Below, piece after piece: positions 8,726 to 18,215 of a stretch of DNA of 64,000 nucleotides. This DNA comes from Galbibacter orientalis DSM 19592 (GTDB lineage: Bacteria > Bacteroidota > Bacteroidia > Flavobacteriales > Flavobacteriaceae): contig NZ_JH651379.1 of assembly GCF_000260115.1 (NCBI RefSeq), positions 682,001 to 746,000 on the forward strand, given 5' to 3'. The notes beneath the pieces are model-generated. The model was not told the DNA's origin. It ran no database searches and saw only the letters and a program-made list of their open reading frames with translations. Each line of letters begins with the position of its first letter. Positions within the stretch are counted from its first letter, which is position 1. The translations under genes and the position numbers were made by a program.

Positions 8726-9727
8726 ATGAATAGACTTAAGGCAGCTATTACAGCTGTAGGAGCATATGTGCCCGAATATGTATTAACCAACCAAATATTG
8801 GAAACTATGGTTGATACAAATGATGAATGGATAACTTCTAGAACTGGAATTAAGCAGAGGCATATATTAAAAGAAGAAGGAAAGGGTACTTCGTACCTTG
8901 CAATTAAAGCAGCAGAAGACCTCCTTCAAAAAAGTGGTGCCAATCCAGAAGAGATTGACATGGTTATTGTCGGAACGGCAACCCCAGACCAACCCGTAGC
9001 AGCAACCGCTGCTTATGTAGCTTCTCAAATAGGAGCTGTAAATGCATTTTCCTACGATTTACAAGCAGCATGTTCCAGCTTTTTATTCGGAATGTCTACC
9101 GCTGCTAGTTATATAGAATCTGGACGTTACAAGAAAGTATTACTTATAGGAGCCGATAAAATGTCTTCTATATTAGATTATACCGATAGAACTACCTGTA
9201 TAATCTTTGGAGATGGAGCTGGAGCCGCTCTTTTTGAACCTAATGAAGAAGGATTAGGATTACAAGATGAGTATTTAAGAAGTGATGGAATTGGAAGAGA
9301 CTTTCTGAAAATTGAAGCAGGAGGTTCTATTTTACCAGCTTCCGAAGAAACTGTGAAAAATAAACAACATTTTGTATATCAAGATGGTAAAACTGTATTT
9401 AAATTTGCTGTTTCAAATATGGCAGATGTTACAGAAAAAATAATGACACGTAATAATCTTACTAAAGAGGACGTTCAATGGCTAGTACCGCATCAAGCTA
9501 ATAAACGTATTATAGATGCTACTGCTAATCGTGCAGAATTAGATCCATCTAAAGTAATGGTTAATATTCAGAAATACGGTAATACAACTTCGGCAACACT
9601 GCCTTTGTTACTTAACGATTATGAAAAGCAACTCAAAAAGGGCGACAATTTAATATTTGCTGCTTTTGGAGGTGGATTTACCTGGGGTTCCATTTATTTA
9701 AAATGGGCATATAACGCAAAACAATAG
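8726..9727 (+). CDS. fabH: beta-ketoacyl-ACP synthase III
   Basis: This 333-residue enzyme condenses acetyl-CoA (or branched acyl-CoA) with malonyl-ACP to begin fatty-acid synthesis. The catalytic triad is visible: Cys116 in AACSSF, His256 in VPHQANKR, and Asn286 in KYGNTTSA. The glycine-rich C-terminal FAAFGGGFTWGS is typical. It follows the rpmF terminator by about 120 bases, within which a weak TATTTTGC box (near 8638) could serve as promoter. accB starts 25 bases after the stop. Branched-chain priming is common in Bacteroidota but cannot be read here. Confidence 0.95.
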   Translation: MNRLKAAITAVGAYVPEYVLTNQILETMVDTNDEWITSRTGIKQRHILKEEGKGTSYLAIKAAEDLLQKSGANPEEIDMVIVGTATPDQPVAATAAYVASQIGAVNAFSYDLQAACSSFLFGMSTAASYIESGRYKKVLLIGADKMSSILDYTDRTTCIIFGDGAGAALFEPNEEGLGLQDEYLRSDGIGRDFLKIEAGGSILPASEETVKNKQHFVYQDGKTVFKFAVSNMADVTEKIMTRNNLTKEDVQWLVPHQANKRIIDATANRAELDPSKVMVNIQKYGNTTSATLPLLLNDYEKQLKKGDNLIFAAFGGGFTWGSIYLKWAYNAKQ

Positions 9728-9752
9728 AACTCAAAACTAACAAAACTAAATC

Positions 9753-10247
9753 ATGGATTTAAAAGAGATTCAAAATTTGATCAAATTCGTGGCAAAATCT
9801 GGTGCAAGCGAAGTAAAGCTTGAAATGGAGGATGTAAAGATTACTATTAAAACAGGGTCTGAAGACAAAAATGGTGAAACTACTACTTTTGTTCAACAAA
9901 TCCCTATGAATCAACCAATGCCTCAACAAGGCATTGCTCCTCAACCAGTTGCTGCTCCTGCAGAAACCGAAGCTTCTTCACCAGCTACTAAAGAAGACGA
10001 CAGTAAATACATTACAATTAAATCGCCAATTATTGGTACATTCTACAGAAGACCTTCTCCAGACAAGCCTAATTTTGCTGAAGTTGGAGATACTATCGCT
10101 AAAGGTGATGTACTTTGTATTATTGAAGCGATGAAACTTTTCAATGAAATTGAATCAGAAGTTTCTGGTAAAATTGTAAAAGTATTGGCTGATGAATCTT
10201 CTCCTGTTGAATTCGATCAGCCATTATTTTTGGTAGACCCATCATAA
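9753..10247 (+). CDS. accB: acetyl-CoA carboxylase biotin carboxyl carrier protein
   Basis: This 164-residue protein carries biotin for acetyl-CoA carboxylase. The C-terminal biotinyl domain (about residues 86-164) has the biotinylation site EAMKLF with Lys128. The N-terminal segment (1-33) is the usual helical subunit-contact region. A Pro/Ala/Gln-rich linker (about 50-80) connects the two. It lies between fabH and accC, as in many bacteria. Confidence 0.96.
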   Translation: MDLKEIQNLIKFVAKSGASEVKLEMEDVKITIKTGSEDKNGETTTFVQQIPMNQPMPQQGIAPQPVAAPAETEASSPATKEDDSKYITIKSPIIGTFYRRPSPDKPNFAEVGDTIAKGDVLCIIEAMKLFNEIESEVSGKIVKVLADESSPVEFDQPLFLVDPS

Positions 10248-10332
10248 GAAATTTGAAAGGATGAATTACTAATGATGAATTTAGAAATCATCATTTAAAA
10301 GGATTTAAAATTTAGAATTTAAAATTTCAGAG

Positions 10333-11685
10333 ATGTTTAAAAAAATATTGATCGCAAATAGAGGAGAAATAGCACTTCGTGTTATTAGAACCTGCAAAGA
10401 GATGGGCATCAAAACAGTGGCTGTATACTCAAAAGCAGACGAAGAAAGTTTGCATGTACGTTTTGCCGACGAAGCTGTTTGCATTGGTCCAGCACCAAGC
10501 AAGGATTCTTATCTTAAAATATCAAGCATTATTGCTGCTGCAGAAATTACAAATGCAGATGCTATCCACCCAGGGTATGGGTTTCTTTCTGAAAATGCTA
10601 ATTTTTCAAGAATTTGTAAGGAACATGGTATCAAATTTATTGGTGCAGGTCCAGAAATGATTGAAAAAATGGGAGATAAAGCGAGTGCTAAATCTACCAT
10701 GAAAGCTGCAAAAGTACCTACCGTTCCTGGTTCTGATGGTCTTTTAGAATCTTTAGACCAAACCAAAAAGCTAGCTAAAGAAATGGGATATCCTGTTATG
10801 CTAAAAGCTACTGCCGGAGGTGGAGGAAAAGGAATGCGTGCCGTTTGGAAAGAAGAAGATTTACAAAAAGCATACGAAAGTGCTAAACAAGAAGCTGCAG
10901 CTTCTTTTGGTAACGATGGTATGTATATGGAAAAACTTATCGAAGAACCTCGACATATAGAAATCCAGGTAGTAGGAGACCAATTCGGAAAAGCATGCCA
11001 TCTTTCAGAAAGAGATTGCTCAGTACAAAGACGTCATCAAAAACTTACCGAAGAAACTCCTTCTCCATTTATGACCGATGAACTTCGAGATAAAATGGGA
11101 AAAGCCGCTGTAAAAGCAGCCGAGTTTATTAAATATGAAGGAGCTGGTACTGTTGAGTTTCTAGTTGATAAGCACCGTAATTTCTATTTTATGGAAATGA
11201 ATACGCGGATTCAAGTAGAACACCCAATTACAGAACAGGTAATTGATTACGACTTAATCCGTGAACAAATTTTAGTTGCCGCTGGAGTGCCAATTTCTGG
11301 TAAAAACTACACTCCAAAACTACACTCTATTGAATGTAGAATTAACGCGGAAGACCCGTATAACGACTTTAGACCTTCTCCAGGAAAAATTACAACTTTA
11401 CATGCCCCTGGAGGACACGGAGTACGTTTAGACACCCATGTGTATAGCGGCTATATTATCCCTCCAAACTATGACTCTATGATTGCTAAGTTGATTACAA
11501 CTGCGCAAACAAGAGAAGAAGCTATCAATAAAATGAAGCGTGCTTTGGACGAGTTTGTAATTGAAGGTGTAAAAACTACGATTCCATTTCATAGACAGTT
11601 AATGGACGAACCAGATTATATTTCTGGTAACTACACAACTAAGTTTATGGAGACTTTTAAAATGAACCCTCCAGTAGAAGAATAA
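10333..11685 (+). CDS. accC: acetyl-CoA carboxylase, biotin carboxylase subunit
   Basis: This 450-residue ATP-grasp enzyme carboxylates biotin on AccB. It starts with [18 protein letters not shown]. The ATP-binding loop is [12 protein letters not shown], followed by the active-site stretch [12 protein letters not shown] and a typical biotin-carboxylase C-terminal domain. The length is standard. It ends the fabH-accB-accC unit and is followed by a clear terminator. Confidence 0.97.
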   Translation: MFKKILIANRGEIALRVIRTCKEMGIKTVAVYSKADEESLHVRFADEAVCIGPAPSKDSYLKISSIIAAAEITNADAIHPGYGFLSENANFSRICKEHGIKFIGAGPEMIEKMGDKASAKSTMKAAKVPTVPGSDGLLESLDQTKKLAKEMGYPVMLKATAGGGGKGMRAVWKEEDLQKAYESAKQEAAASFGNDGMYMEKLIEEPRHIEIQVVGDQFGKACHLSERDCSVQRRHQKLTEETPSPFMTDELRDKMGKAAVKAAEFIKYEGAGTVEFLVDKHRNFYFMEMNTRIQVEHPITEQVIDYDLIREQILVAAGVPISGKNYTPKLHSIECRINAEDPYNDFRPSPGKITTLHAPGGHGVRLDTHVYSGYIIPPNYDSMIAKLITTAQTREEAINKMKRALDEFVIEGVKTTIPFHRQLMDEPDYISGNYTTKFMETFKMNPPVEE

Positions 11686-11708
11686 ATCTTCTAGTGTTTT
11701 TAAAATAT

Positions 11709-11746
11709 AAACCCGTATCATTTTATACATTTGATACGGGTTTTTT
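11709..11746 (+). terminator. rho-independent terminator after accC
   Basis: Ten-bp perfect stem (ACCCGTATCA / TGATACGGGT) with an 11-base loop and a following run of T. It closes the fatty-acid operon, only about 20 bases before mtgA. Confidence 0.9.
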
Positions 11747-11764
11747 AATTTATTGACGTCGTTT

Positions 11765-12451
11765 ATGAAGGTTTTTCGTTTTCTTTTTAAGGTTTTGCTG
11801 TGGTTTATTGGGATTTCTGTTATTTGGGTGTTAATCTATAAATGGGTTCCCGTTCCTGTTACTCCTTTAATGGCAATACGGACTATTCAGCAAAATAATA
11901 TGCAAGAAACAATCATTTGGAAACACAACTGGGTTTCTATTGATAAAATTTCAAAAAACCTTCAATTGGCAGTTATTTGTAGTGAAGACCAAAAGTTTGA
12001 AAAACACAATGGTTTTGATGTGAAAGCAATTGAAAAAGTAATTAAAAACTCATCAGAAGGGAAAAAGCTTAGAGGCGCAAGCACTATAAGTCAGCAAACA
12101 GCAAAAAATGTTTTTTTATGGCCTGGAAGAAGCTGGATTAGAAAAGGCTTTGAGGTCTACTTTACTTTTTTAATTGAACAATTATGGAGCAAAGAACGCA
12201 TTATAGAAATCTATTTAAACAGCATTGAAATGGGAAATGGAATCTACGGAGCGGAAGCAGCTTCTAAATTTTGGTTTCATAAAAAAGCATCCCAATTATC
12301 TAAACAAGAAGCCGCAGCAATAGCAGCAATATTACCAAATCCATTGGTTTTAAAAGCTTCTCCAGCATCAAGCTATATTCAGAATAGGAAAAATTGGATT
12401 CTAAGGCAGATGAATTTTTACGGTTCCTTCAATTTAAAAAATCCGAAATAA
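11765..12451 (+). CDS. mtgA: monofunctional peptidoglycan glycosyltransferase
   Basis: This 228-residue inner-membrane enzyme polymerises lipid II into glycan strands. One N-terminal membrane helix (FLFKVLLWFIGISVIWVLI) is followed by a GT51 domain: EDQKFEKHNG (catalytic Glu motif), RGASTISQQTAKN, and ERIIEIYLNSIEMG. No transpeptidase domain follows, so it is monofunctional. ATG 11765 is preferred to the in-frame TTG 11753, which lies right after the accC terminator. Its stop codon abuts the stop of the convergent hydroxylase gene with no base between. Confidence 0.92.
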   Translation: MKVFRFLFKVLLWFIGISVIWVLIYKWVPVPVTPLMAIRTIQQNNMQETIIWKHNWVSIDKISKNLQLAVICSEDQKFEKHNGFDVKAIEKVIKNSSEGKKLRGASTISQQTAKNVFLWPGRSWIRKGFEVYFTFLIEQLWSKERIIEIYLNSIEMGNGIYGAEAASKFWFHKKASQLSKQEAAAIAAILPNPLVLKASPASSYIQNRKNWILRQMNFYGSFNLKNPK

Positions 12452-13444
12452 TTAATCCATACTTCTCTCTTTTAAAAACTCTTGTCGTACAATTTTTGCA
12501 GTTTTATGTTCGCCCGTATGACTCCATCCAGGAGGCATTACTATATAAGCCAGTTTGTTTTTAATGCCAGGAGCATGATATACATCTTTGCAAAGGGCAA
12601 AAATTTCACCAAAATAAACATCTATAAAATTTCCAGAATTCATTTTCCGGGTAATCCCGTATTCTATTTTTAAGTTCTTTTCTTCATTTTGAAAGGTTCC
12701 AAAAACTTTGTCCCATATATTCAAGAGATTACAAAAATTGGTGTCCATATATAAGGGATTCTTAGCATGATGTACTCTATGATGGGAAGGAGTTAAAATA
12801 ATTTTATTCAAAAAACCTAGCCTCCCATCTTTAATTAAATTCTCTCCAACATGAATAAATGCTCCATAAGTGCCATCTATAAACATAATAATAAATAGCA
12901 TTTCTGGTTTGATTCCCGCCAAAATACATACGGTAGTCCGGATTGCATCTGCATAAGGAGCTTCTAAGAAAAAATGTGCATGAGTAACGGAAAGATTCAT
13001 GTCTTCGGGAGCATGATGTGTAGAATGCAAACACCAAAATAAACGAACTTTATGTCCCCAATAATGATAAAGAAAATGAGCAAACTCCCACACAACATAT
13101 CCATATAGAAACCAATACCATTTTAGAGATGTTTGTATAGGTGCGTATGGCTCTAATACGCCAATAAGAAAAGTTGTAACTGCAATAGCAATAAACCTAC
13201 CGATAAAACGATTTAGGACATAAGTCAAAAATGTAATTTTATAAACTTTAGTTTGTGGCTTTTTATAGATTAAACCCAATATAAATTCCAAAAGAATTAA
13301 TAATGGAATAATAGGAAATATTAAAGCTGTAATCCCTTCATATGTTCTAAGAGCTTCATAATTACCGCTTTGCAAAATATCCCAAGCCTGAGATATCCCT
13401 AAAAAATTTATTATTTCTTCAATAAAAGTGTTAAATACATCCAT
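12452..13444 (-). CDS. sterol desaturase / fatty acid hydroxylase superfamily protein
   Basis: This 330-residue integral membrane protein has several hydrophobic segments and the eight-histidine di-iron signature: HFLYHYWGH, HSTHHAPE and HRVHHAKN. Members insert oxygen into lipids (sterols, fatty acids, ether lipids); the substrate here is unknown. ATG 13444 is preferred to the in-frame TTG at 13450. The gene is monocistronic and meets mtgA tail to tail. Confidence 0.88.
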   Translation of the reverse strand: MDVFNTFIEEIINFLGISQAWDILQSGNYEALRTYEGITALIFPIIPLLILLEFILGLIYKKPQTKVYKITFLTYVLNRFIGRFIAIAVTTFLIGVLEPYAPIQTSLKWYWFLYGYVVWEFAHFLYHYWGHKVRLFWCLHSTHHAPEDMNLSVTHAHFFLEAPYADAIRTTVCILAGIKPEMLFIIMFIDGTYGAFIHVGENLIKDGRLGFLNKIILTPSHHRVHHAKNPLYMDTNFCNLLNIWDKVFGTFQNEEKNLKIEYGITRKMNSGNFIDVYFGEIFALCKDVYHAPGIKNKLAYIVMPPGWSHTGEHKTAKIVRQEFLKERSMD

Positions 13445-13677
13445 TTTCAACTAGATTAAGAGTCAAAATTTATAATTATTGAAAAATAGTAAAAAATAAT
13501 CTATATTTCAATAATTAATTACATAAAGCTTGGCTTTGTTAAATAATTGCTTTCAATAACTTATATTTACTTTTAAGTGAAAGGGATTATCTTAGCTTTT
13601 TCAGTTTGAGAAAAAATAATACTTTTCAAATATGTACTCCTAAACAACGGCGAAATAAAATTTAATCAAAATAGATT

Positions 13678-14784
13678 ATGACGAAAACTAAATTGCTTTT
13701 CATTTTTATAATTACCTTATTATTTAATGCTTGTAAAGGCGATAAAACTAAAAAAGAAACTGTTCAAAATACTGCTCCAATTCCTGTTTTGAATCTTGAG
13801 GAGGCTAACCGACTTGCATCCTTACCACTTGAATGTATGCAAATAGAATTTCCTAACAAACTCAACCAAACCCTTCAAGATAGCTCTCAATTAGCAGCAC
13901 CAAAAAAACTACACCCAGCTTTTTATGGATGTTTCGACTGGCATTCTTCTGTACATGGACATTGGTCTTTAGTTTCACTTTTAAAGCAGTTTCCTTCTTT
14001 AAATCATTCAGAAATCATCAGAAAAAAATTAAAAGAGAACATCTCAAAAGAAAATATAGAAGCTGAACTTGCTTATTTTAAAATGAAAGGCAACACCTCT
14101 TTCGAAAGAACGTACGGTTGGGCTTGGATCCTAAAATTAGCTGAGGAATTACATACTTGGGACGATCCGCTAGGTAAAGAACTAGAAAAAAATTTAGCGC
14201 CATTAACCAATTATATTGCAACTTCATATATTGAATTTCTTCCTAAATTGAATTATCCTATTCGTGTTGGGGAACATACAAATACTGCCTTCGGACTTTC
14301 CTTAGCTTGGGATTACGCTTCTACACTTCAAAACAATGAATTACAGACAAGCATAACAGAAACCGTAAACAGATTTTATAAAAGCGATACAAATTGCCCT
14401 TTGAGTTGGGAACCAAGCGGATTTGATTTCCTTTCTCCTTGTTTAGAAGAAGCAAACCTTGTAAGAAAAGTATATGCTAAAGAGGATTTTAAAGTTTGGT
14501 TAAATAATTTCTTACCTCAATTAACACATTCAGATTTTGAATTAGCTCCAGGAAAAGTGGGCGACAGAGAGGATGGTAAATTAGTTCATTTAGATGGTTT
14601 AAATTTTAGTCGCGCATGGTGTTTATATGGCATCGCACAAACACTTCCAGAATATAATCATTTAAAAAATATTGCCAATCAACATATTAATTATTCACTA
14701 CCAAATATTGTAGACAACAATTACAGTGGCACACATTGGCTAGGAACTTTTGCCTTGTATTCTTTAAACCATGTACCCAAATAA
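13678..14784 (+). CDS. DUF2891 family lipoprotein
   Basis: This 368-residue protein has a lipoprotein signal (LLFIFIITLLFNAC, acylated Cys19). The DUF2891 hallmark HPAFYGCFDWHSSVHGHW lies near residue 79, with a helical toroid-like body (for example GWAWILKLAEELHTWDD). The family fold resembles alpha/alpha-barrel sugar-processing proteins, but no activity is established to my knowledge. It is followed with no gap by the Nramp-type transporter, so the two are almost certainly co-transcribed. Confidence 0.85.
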   Translation: MTKTKLLFIFIITLLFNACKGDKTKKETVQNTAPIPVLNLEEANRLASLPLECMQIEFPNKLNQTLQDSSQLAAPKKLHPAFYGCFDWHSSVHGHWSLVSLLKQFPSLNHSEIIRKKLKENISKENIEAELAYFKMKGNTSFERTYGWAWILKLAEELHTWDDPLGKELEKNLAPLTNYIATSYIEFLPKLNYPIRVGEHTNTAFGLSLAWDYASTLQNNELQTSITETVNRFYKSDTNCPLSWEPSGFDFLSPCLEEANLVRKVYAKEDFKVWLNNFLPQLTHSDFELAPGKVGDREDGKLVHLDGLNFSRAWCLYGIAQTLPEYNHLKNIANQHINYSLPNIVDNNYSGTHWLGTFALYSLNHVPK

Positions 14785-15987
14785 ATGTTTAAAAAAGTAG
14801 GACCAGGAGTTTTAGTTGCAGCGGCTTTTATTGGGCCGGGAACAGTTACTACCTGTATGTTAACAGGAAATTCTTTTGGATTTTCACTGTTATGGGCAAT
14901 GTTATTTTCTATAATAGCTACTATTTTTTTACAAGAAATGGCAGCACGTATTGGGATTATAACCCAAAAAGGCTTAGGAGATGTAGTTGCAACCGAAATA
15001 TACAAACCTTGGTTACGATGGCTTGTTATAACCCTAATTTTAGGAGCAATTGTTATTGGAAACACCGCTTATGAAGGCGGAAATATTGGCGGAGCAACCC
15101 TTGGCCTCCAAGCACTATTTGGAACCGAACACTCTTATTTATACCCACTAATTATTGGTAGTTTGGCATTTATATTTTTATACATCGGGAAATATAAAAC
15201 AATAGAAAAAATTCTTGTTGCTCTAGTAATACTAATGAGTATCTCTTTTATACTCACTGCCATTGTAACCAAACCAAATATTATAGAGATTCTTAAAGGT
15301 CTTTTTATACCTACAGCACCAAAAAATAGCCTTCTAAGCATAATAGCCTTAGTTGGAACTACAATTGTACCCTATAATTTATTTCTGCACGCTTCTTTAG
15401 TAAGCAAAAAATGGAATAAAACTACAGATTTAAAATATGCACAAAGAGACACTATTCTATCCATTTCCTTAGGCGGACTAGTATCCATAGCTATAATGAT
15501 TACAGCAGCAAAAACTCAAAGCTTAGAAATAAAAAATGTGCTCGACCTCGCAATTGGACTAGAACCGATTTACGGAAATAGCGCCAAATATTTTATGGGA
15601 ATAGGACTCTTTGCAGCCGGATTAACCTCTGCCATTACCGCCCCACTAGCTGCCGCATTTGTTGCCAATAGTTGCTTTGGATGGGGTTCTAATATGCAAA
15701 ACAAACGCTTCAAAGCAGTTTGGATGTTTATAATTATTCTTGGCGTTATTTTAATGTCCTTTGGAATAAAGCCTATTGAAGTTATAAAACTGGCGCAAAT
15801 AGCAAATGGTATTTTACTCCCTATTATAACCATTTTTTTACTTTGGGCAGTAAACAGAACTTCCATTTTAAAAACATATAAGAATACTTTAATTCAGAAT
15901 ATTATAGGAATCATTATTGTGGTATTAACATTAGGACTTGGAATAATGAGCGTTTTAAAAGTGTTTGGAATACAAGTTTTTGCATAA
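14785..15987 (+). CDS. Nramp-family transporter with non-canonical metal-site motifs
   Basis: This 400-residue integral membrane protein has about 11 predicted helices and the overall Nramp layout (QEMAARIGIITQKGLGD after TM2). It lacks the canonical metal ligands. The TM1 motif DPGN is replaced by GPGT (residues 17-20), and the TM6 motif MPHN by VPYN (195-198). The loss of the Asp, first Asn, Met and His positions suggests a substrate other than Mn2+/Fe2+, or another mechanism; this is inferred. The start ATG abuts the stop of the DUF2891 gene, and a GreA-like gene follows by 7 bases. Confidence 0.85.
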   Translation: MFKKVGPGVLVAAAFIGPGTVTTCMLTGNSFGFSLLWAMLFSIIATIFLQEMAARIGIITQKGLGDVVATEIYKPWLRWLVITLILGAIVIGNTAYEGGNIGGATLGLQALFGTEHSYLYPLIIGSLAFIFLYIGKYKTIEKILVALVILMSISFILTAIVTKPNIIEILKGLFIPTAPKNSLLSIIALVGTTIVPYNLFLHASLVSKKWNKTTDLKYAQRDTILSISLGGLVSIAIMITAAKTQSLEIKNVLDLAIGLEPIYGNSAKYFMGIGLFAAGLTSAITAPLAAAFVANSCFGWGSNMQNKRFKAVWMFIIILGVILMSFGIKPIEVIKLAQIANGILLPIITIFLLWAVNRTSILKTYKNTLIQNIIGIIIVVLTLGLGIMSVLKVFGIQVFA

Positions 15988-15994
15988 ATTTGAA

Positions 15995-16462
15995 ATGATG
16001 AAAACTACAAAAGAACTTTTAATAAGTAAATGCCAAGAGCTTTTAAACCAACGGCTATATCAAGTACAAAAAGCAATTGCCACAATTGAAGAATCTTTTG
16101 CTTCTGAAACAAAAAGTAGTGCAGGAGATAAACATGAAACTGGCCGTGCAATGCTTCAATTAGAAAGAGAAAAAGCCGGAAATCGACTTCGGGAAATTGA
16201 AAATATGCTGCATGCTTTTTCTAGAATTAACTATGATAAGTCTTCTGAAGAAAAAAATCAAAAAGTCAAAGTAGGTAGTCTTATAAAAACCAACCTTGCT
16301 TCTTATTTTATAGCTGTTTCCTTAGGACAACTTACCGTTCAAAATGAGGACATTTATTGCATCTCAGCGCAATCTCCTATTGGACAACTATTATTAGGAA
16401 AAACAATTAACGATGACGTTTCTTTTCAATCATCAAAAATAAAAATTCTAGAAATTCATTAA
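15995..16462 (+). CDS. GreA/GreB C-terminal-domain-like protein
   Basis: This 155-residue protein has an N-terminal helical part containing the conserved segment SSAGDKHETGRAM, and a C-terminal domain ending in SPIGQLLLGKTINDDV. The latter matches the GreA/GreB C-terminal (FKBP-like) SPIG-LLG motif. Close relatives in Flavobacteria are often labelled 3-oxoacyl-ACP synthase, but no condensing-enzyme motif is present. The likely role is binding RNA polymerase or a related nucleic-acid enzyme; this is inferred. ATG 15995 or 15998 is the start; the frame's TTG at 15965 lies inside the transporter gene. Confidence 0.7.
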   Translation: MMKTTKELLISKCQELLNQRLYQVQKAIATIEESFASETKSSAGDKHETGRAMLQLEREKAGNRLREIENMLHAFSRINYDKSSEEKNQKVKVGSLIKTNLASYFIAVSLGQLTVQNEDIYCISAQSPIGQLLLGKTINDDVSFQSSKIKILEIH

Positions 16463-16530
16463 TTCGTTATTTATCTTCTTATTACCCGTAAGGGATCCCT
16501 TTTAACTTAGATTTCCACTTTAAAAAACTA

Positions 16531-16649
16531 CCTCGAAGTAAGCCTACGAGGTATTTTAAGGAAACTAATTTAATCCTTTTCGACGTAGAACCCTTCGATA
16601 TACTCAGAACAGGCTCTAGGGAATAAAACCCTCAATGAGGGATTTAAAA
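16531..16649 (+). repeat. dispersed intergenic repeat, copy A
   Basis: About 119 bases, matching 25792-25910 closely. Identical stretches include TTTAATCCTTTTCGACGTAG and AATAAAACCCTCAATGAGGG. Its 3' part contains the hairpin CCCTC-AAT-GAGGG. No reading frame runs through it. It fills the space between the GreA-like gene and a lipoprotein gene. Confidence 0.8.
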
Positions 16650-16727
16650 AATTAACAGCTTCCTACGCAACCTTTCTTACATTCTTGCTTCTTATAAATA
16701 TAAAAAACTTAAAAGCATATATTTTAA

Positions 16728-17270
16728 ATGAAAACAAGAAAACTAATTGCAGCTTCTTTAGTTGTAGCACTTACAGGATTATTTATTAGCTGTTCTGACG
16801 ACGACACAACTAGCTGTGTACCAGATTATACAGGAGCACTTTCTGAACAAGAATCAGGATTTGCTGGAACTTGGAAGCTTACAGCAATTGAATCTAGTAA
16901 GGAACTTGATTTAACAGATGATGACGAAGACAATCCAACTACCGATATTTTTATACAACAAACAGATTGTCAAAACGACATCTCATACACATACGGAACC
17001 GATAGAAGTTATATTTATGAAGTAGGAGAAAATGCCGAAGATTGTACCAATGCAAGGTCTGGAACTGGTACCTGGAAATTAGGTGGAAACTCTTTAGGTG
17101 TTATTTCTGCTTGTTATGAAGATATTCAGAACTTAGAATTTAATACTGAAAGAAATGAATACAAAATTCAAAACACAGGAACCGGTACAGATGTAAACGG
17201 GAAATCTTTCCAAATAATTGTTACTTACACTTTTACAAAAGAACTGGCAGATGTAGAGCCTGCTGACTAA
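16728..17270 (+). CDS. lipocalin-like lipoprotein
   Basis: This 180-residue protein has a lipoprotein signal (LVVALTGLFISC, Cys22) followed by an acidic linker. Two GTWKL motifs (FAGTWKLTAIES and SGTGTWKLGGN) are typical of Bacteroidota lipocalin-like small beta-barrels. Four further Cys residues could form disulphides outside the cytoplasm. It is a surface or periplasmic protein of unknown ligand. A terminator follows directly. Confidence 0.75.
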   Translation: MKTRKLIAASLVVALTGLFISCSDDDTTSCVPDYTGALSEQESGFAGTWKLTAIESSKELDLTDDDEDNPTTDIFIQQTDCQNDISYTYGTDRSYIYEVGENAEDCTNARSGTGTWKLGGNSLGVISACYEDIQNLEFNTERNEYKIQNTGTGTDVNGKSFQIIVTYTFTKELADVEPAD

Positions 17271-17287
17271 AAATAAAGTTTTAGGTT

Positions 17288-17330
17288 AAAAAGCTGATAT
17301 ATTAATGAAAGTTAATTATCAGCTTTTTTT
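17288..17330 (+). terminator. rho-independent terminator after the lipocalin-like gene
   Basis: AAAAAGCTGATA pairs with TATCAGCTTTTTT around an AT-rich loop. The T run ends at the ATG of 17331, which helps exclude that ATG as the start of the next gene. Confidence 0.75.
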
Positions 17331-17399
17331 ATGAAAAATCTTAACTGCCTTGTAGGGGAAATAATAATTATATATTTTTATCTATCAAAAATCAACCTG

Positions 17400-18215
17400 A
17401 TGAAAAAAATATTAATCCTTTCTAGTTTACTTATCACTTTCTTACTTTTTCCGAATAAAATCCATGCACAATTTTGGAAAAAAATCCAAGACAAGGTAGA
17501 AAAAAAGGCAGAAGATGTTACCGATGATATTTTAAATGGAAGTGATAAAAGCACACAAGAAGAAGCGGAAAAAAAGGATGAAATTCCTTACGTAGAAAAA
17601 ACCTTTTCTTATGTTCCTGGAAAAAACACCTACTTTGAGGATGAGTTTGAAAATGATGATTTCGGAGCTATGCCTACTTATTGGAAAACAAATGGCGTAG
17701 GTTCTATAGTTGAAATTTCTGGAATCCCAGGGAAATGGTTAGAGTTAGGACAAAGATCAAGTTTTAAGCTAGATACATTACTGTCAATGCCAGAGAATTT
17801 CACCCTTGAATTTGATATCCTAACCCGAAGTGATAAAGCAGAAGACTTAGGGGCTATGAATTTTGGATTCAGCAAAGACAACAGTGTCCGTTCTTGGATT
17901 TCTGATGCCTATAACGATAACTCCATTACCTCTACTGAACTACATTTCTGGAATAAAGATGTGACTCACAGTAGCAGTGCTACAGATAACAGAAGCACCT
18001 TAGATTTTCCACTAGATGCATACGGAAATACCGTTATACATATCTCTATTGCAGTAAATAATGAGCAAATGAGACTGTACTTAGACAAGTCAAAATTACT
18101 AGATGCGAAAATGTTTTTAAACAATCCGAATAAGTATTTTTATATCAGTGCTCCAATATCTTACGACCATGGTGCACAAATTTATATTGGAAACATAAAA
18201 ATTGCTAAAAACTAA
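17400..18215 (+). CDS. secreted protein with OmpA-family-like N-terminus and LamG-like domain
   Basis: This 271-residue protein starts at ATG 17400 with a signal peptide (MKKILILSSLLITFLLFPNKIHA). A charged helical segment (QFWKKIQDKVEKKAEDV...ILNG) resembles the start of many flavobacterial OmpA-family proteins. Residues from about 85 on look like a concanavalin/LamG-type beta-sandwich (FTLEFDILTRS...HISIAVNNEQMRLYLDKSK). The usual C-terminal OmpA peptidoglycan-binding domain is absent. An ATG 69 bases upstream is in frame but lies in the preceding terminator tail. Function unknown. Its end overlaps the convergent ABC gene by 4 bases. Confidence 0.7.
   Translation: MKKILILSSLLITFLLFPNKIHAQFWKKIQDKVEKKAEDVTDDILNGSDKSTQEEAEKKDEIPYVEKTFSYVPGKNTYFEDEFENDDFGAMPTYWKTNGVGSIVEISGIPGKWLELGQRSSFKLDTLLSMPENFTLEFDILTRSDKAEDLGAMNFGFSKDNSVRSWISDAYNDNSITSTELHFWNKDVTHSSSATDNRSTLDFPLDAYGNTVIHISIAVNNEQMRLYLDKSKLLDAKMFLNNPNKYFYISAPISYDHGAQIYIGNIKIAKN

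Noticed and set aside
10379-10660. 93-residue frame inside accC in another frame
   Set aside because: accC is complete and canonical in its own frame.
14721-15065. 114-residue minus-strand frame across the DUF2891/transporter junction
   Set aside because: Overlaps two well-supported genes and has no recognisable domain.
15995-16462. 3-oxoacyl-ACP synthase label for this small protein
   Set aside because: It is far too short for a condensing enzyme and lacks the Cys-His-Asn/His motifs; the GreA-like C-terminal motif explains it better.
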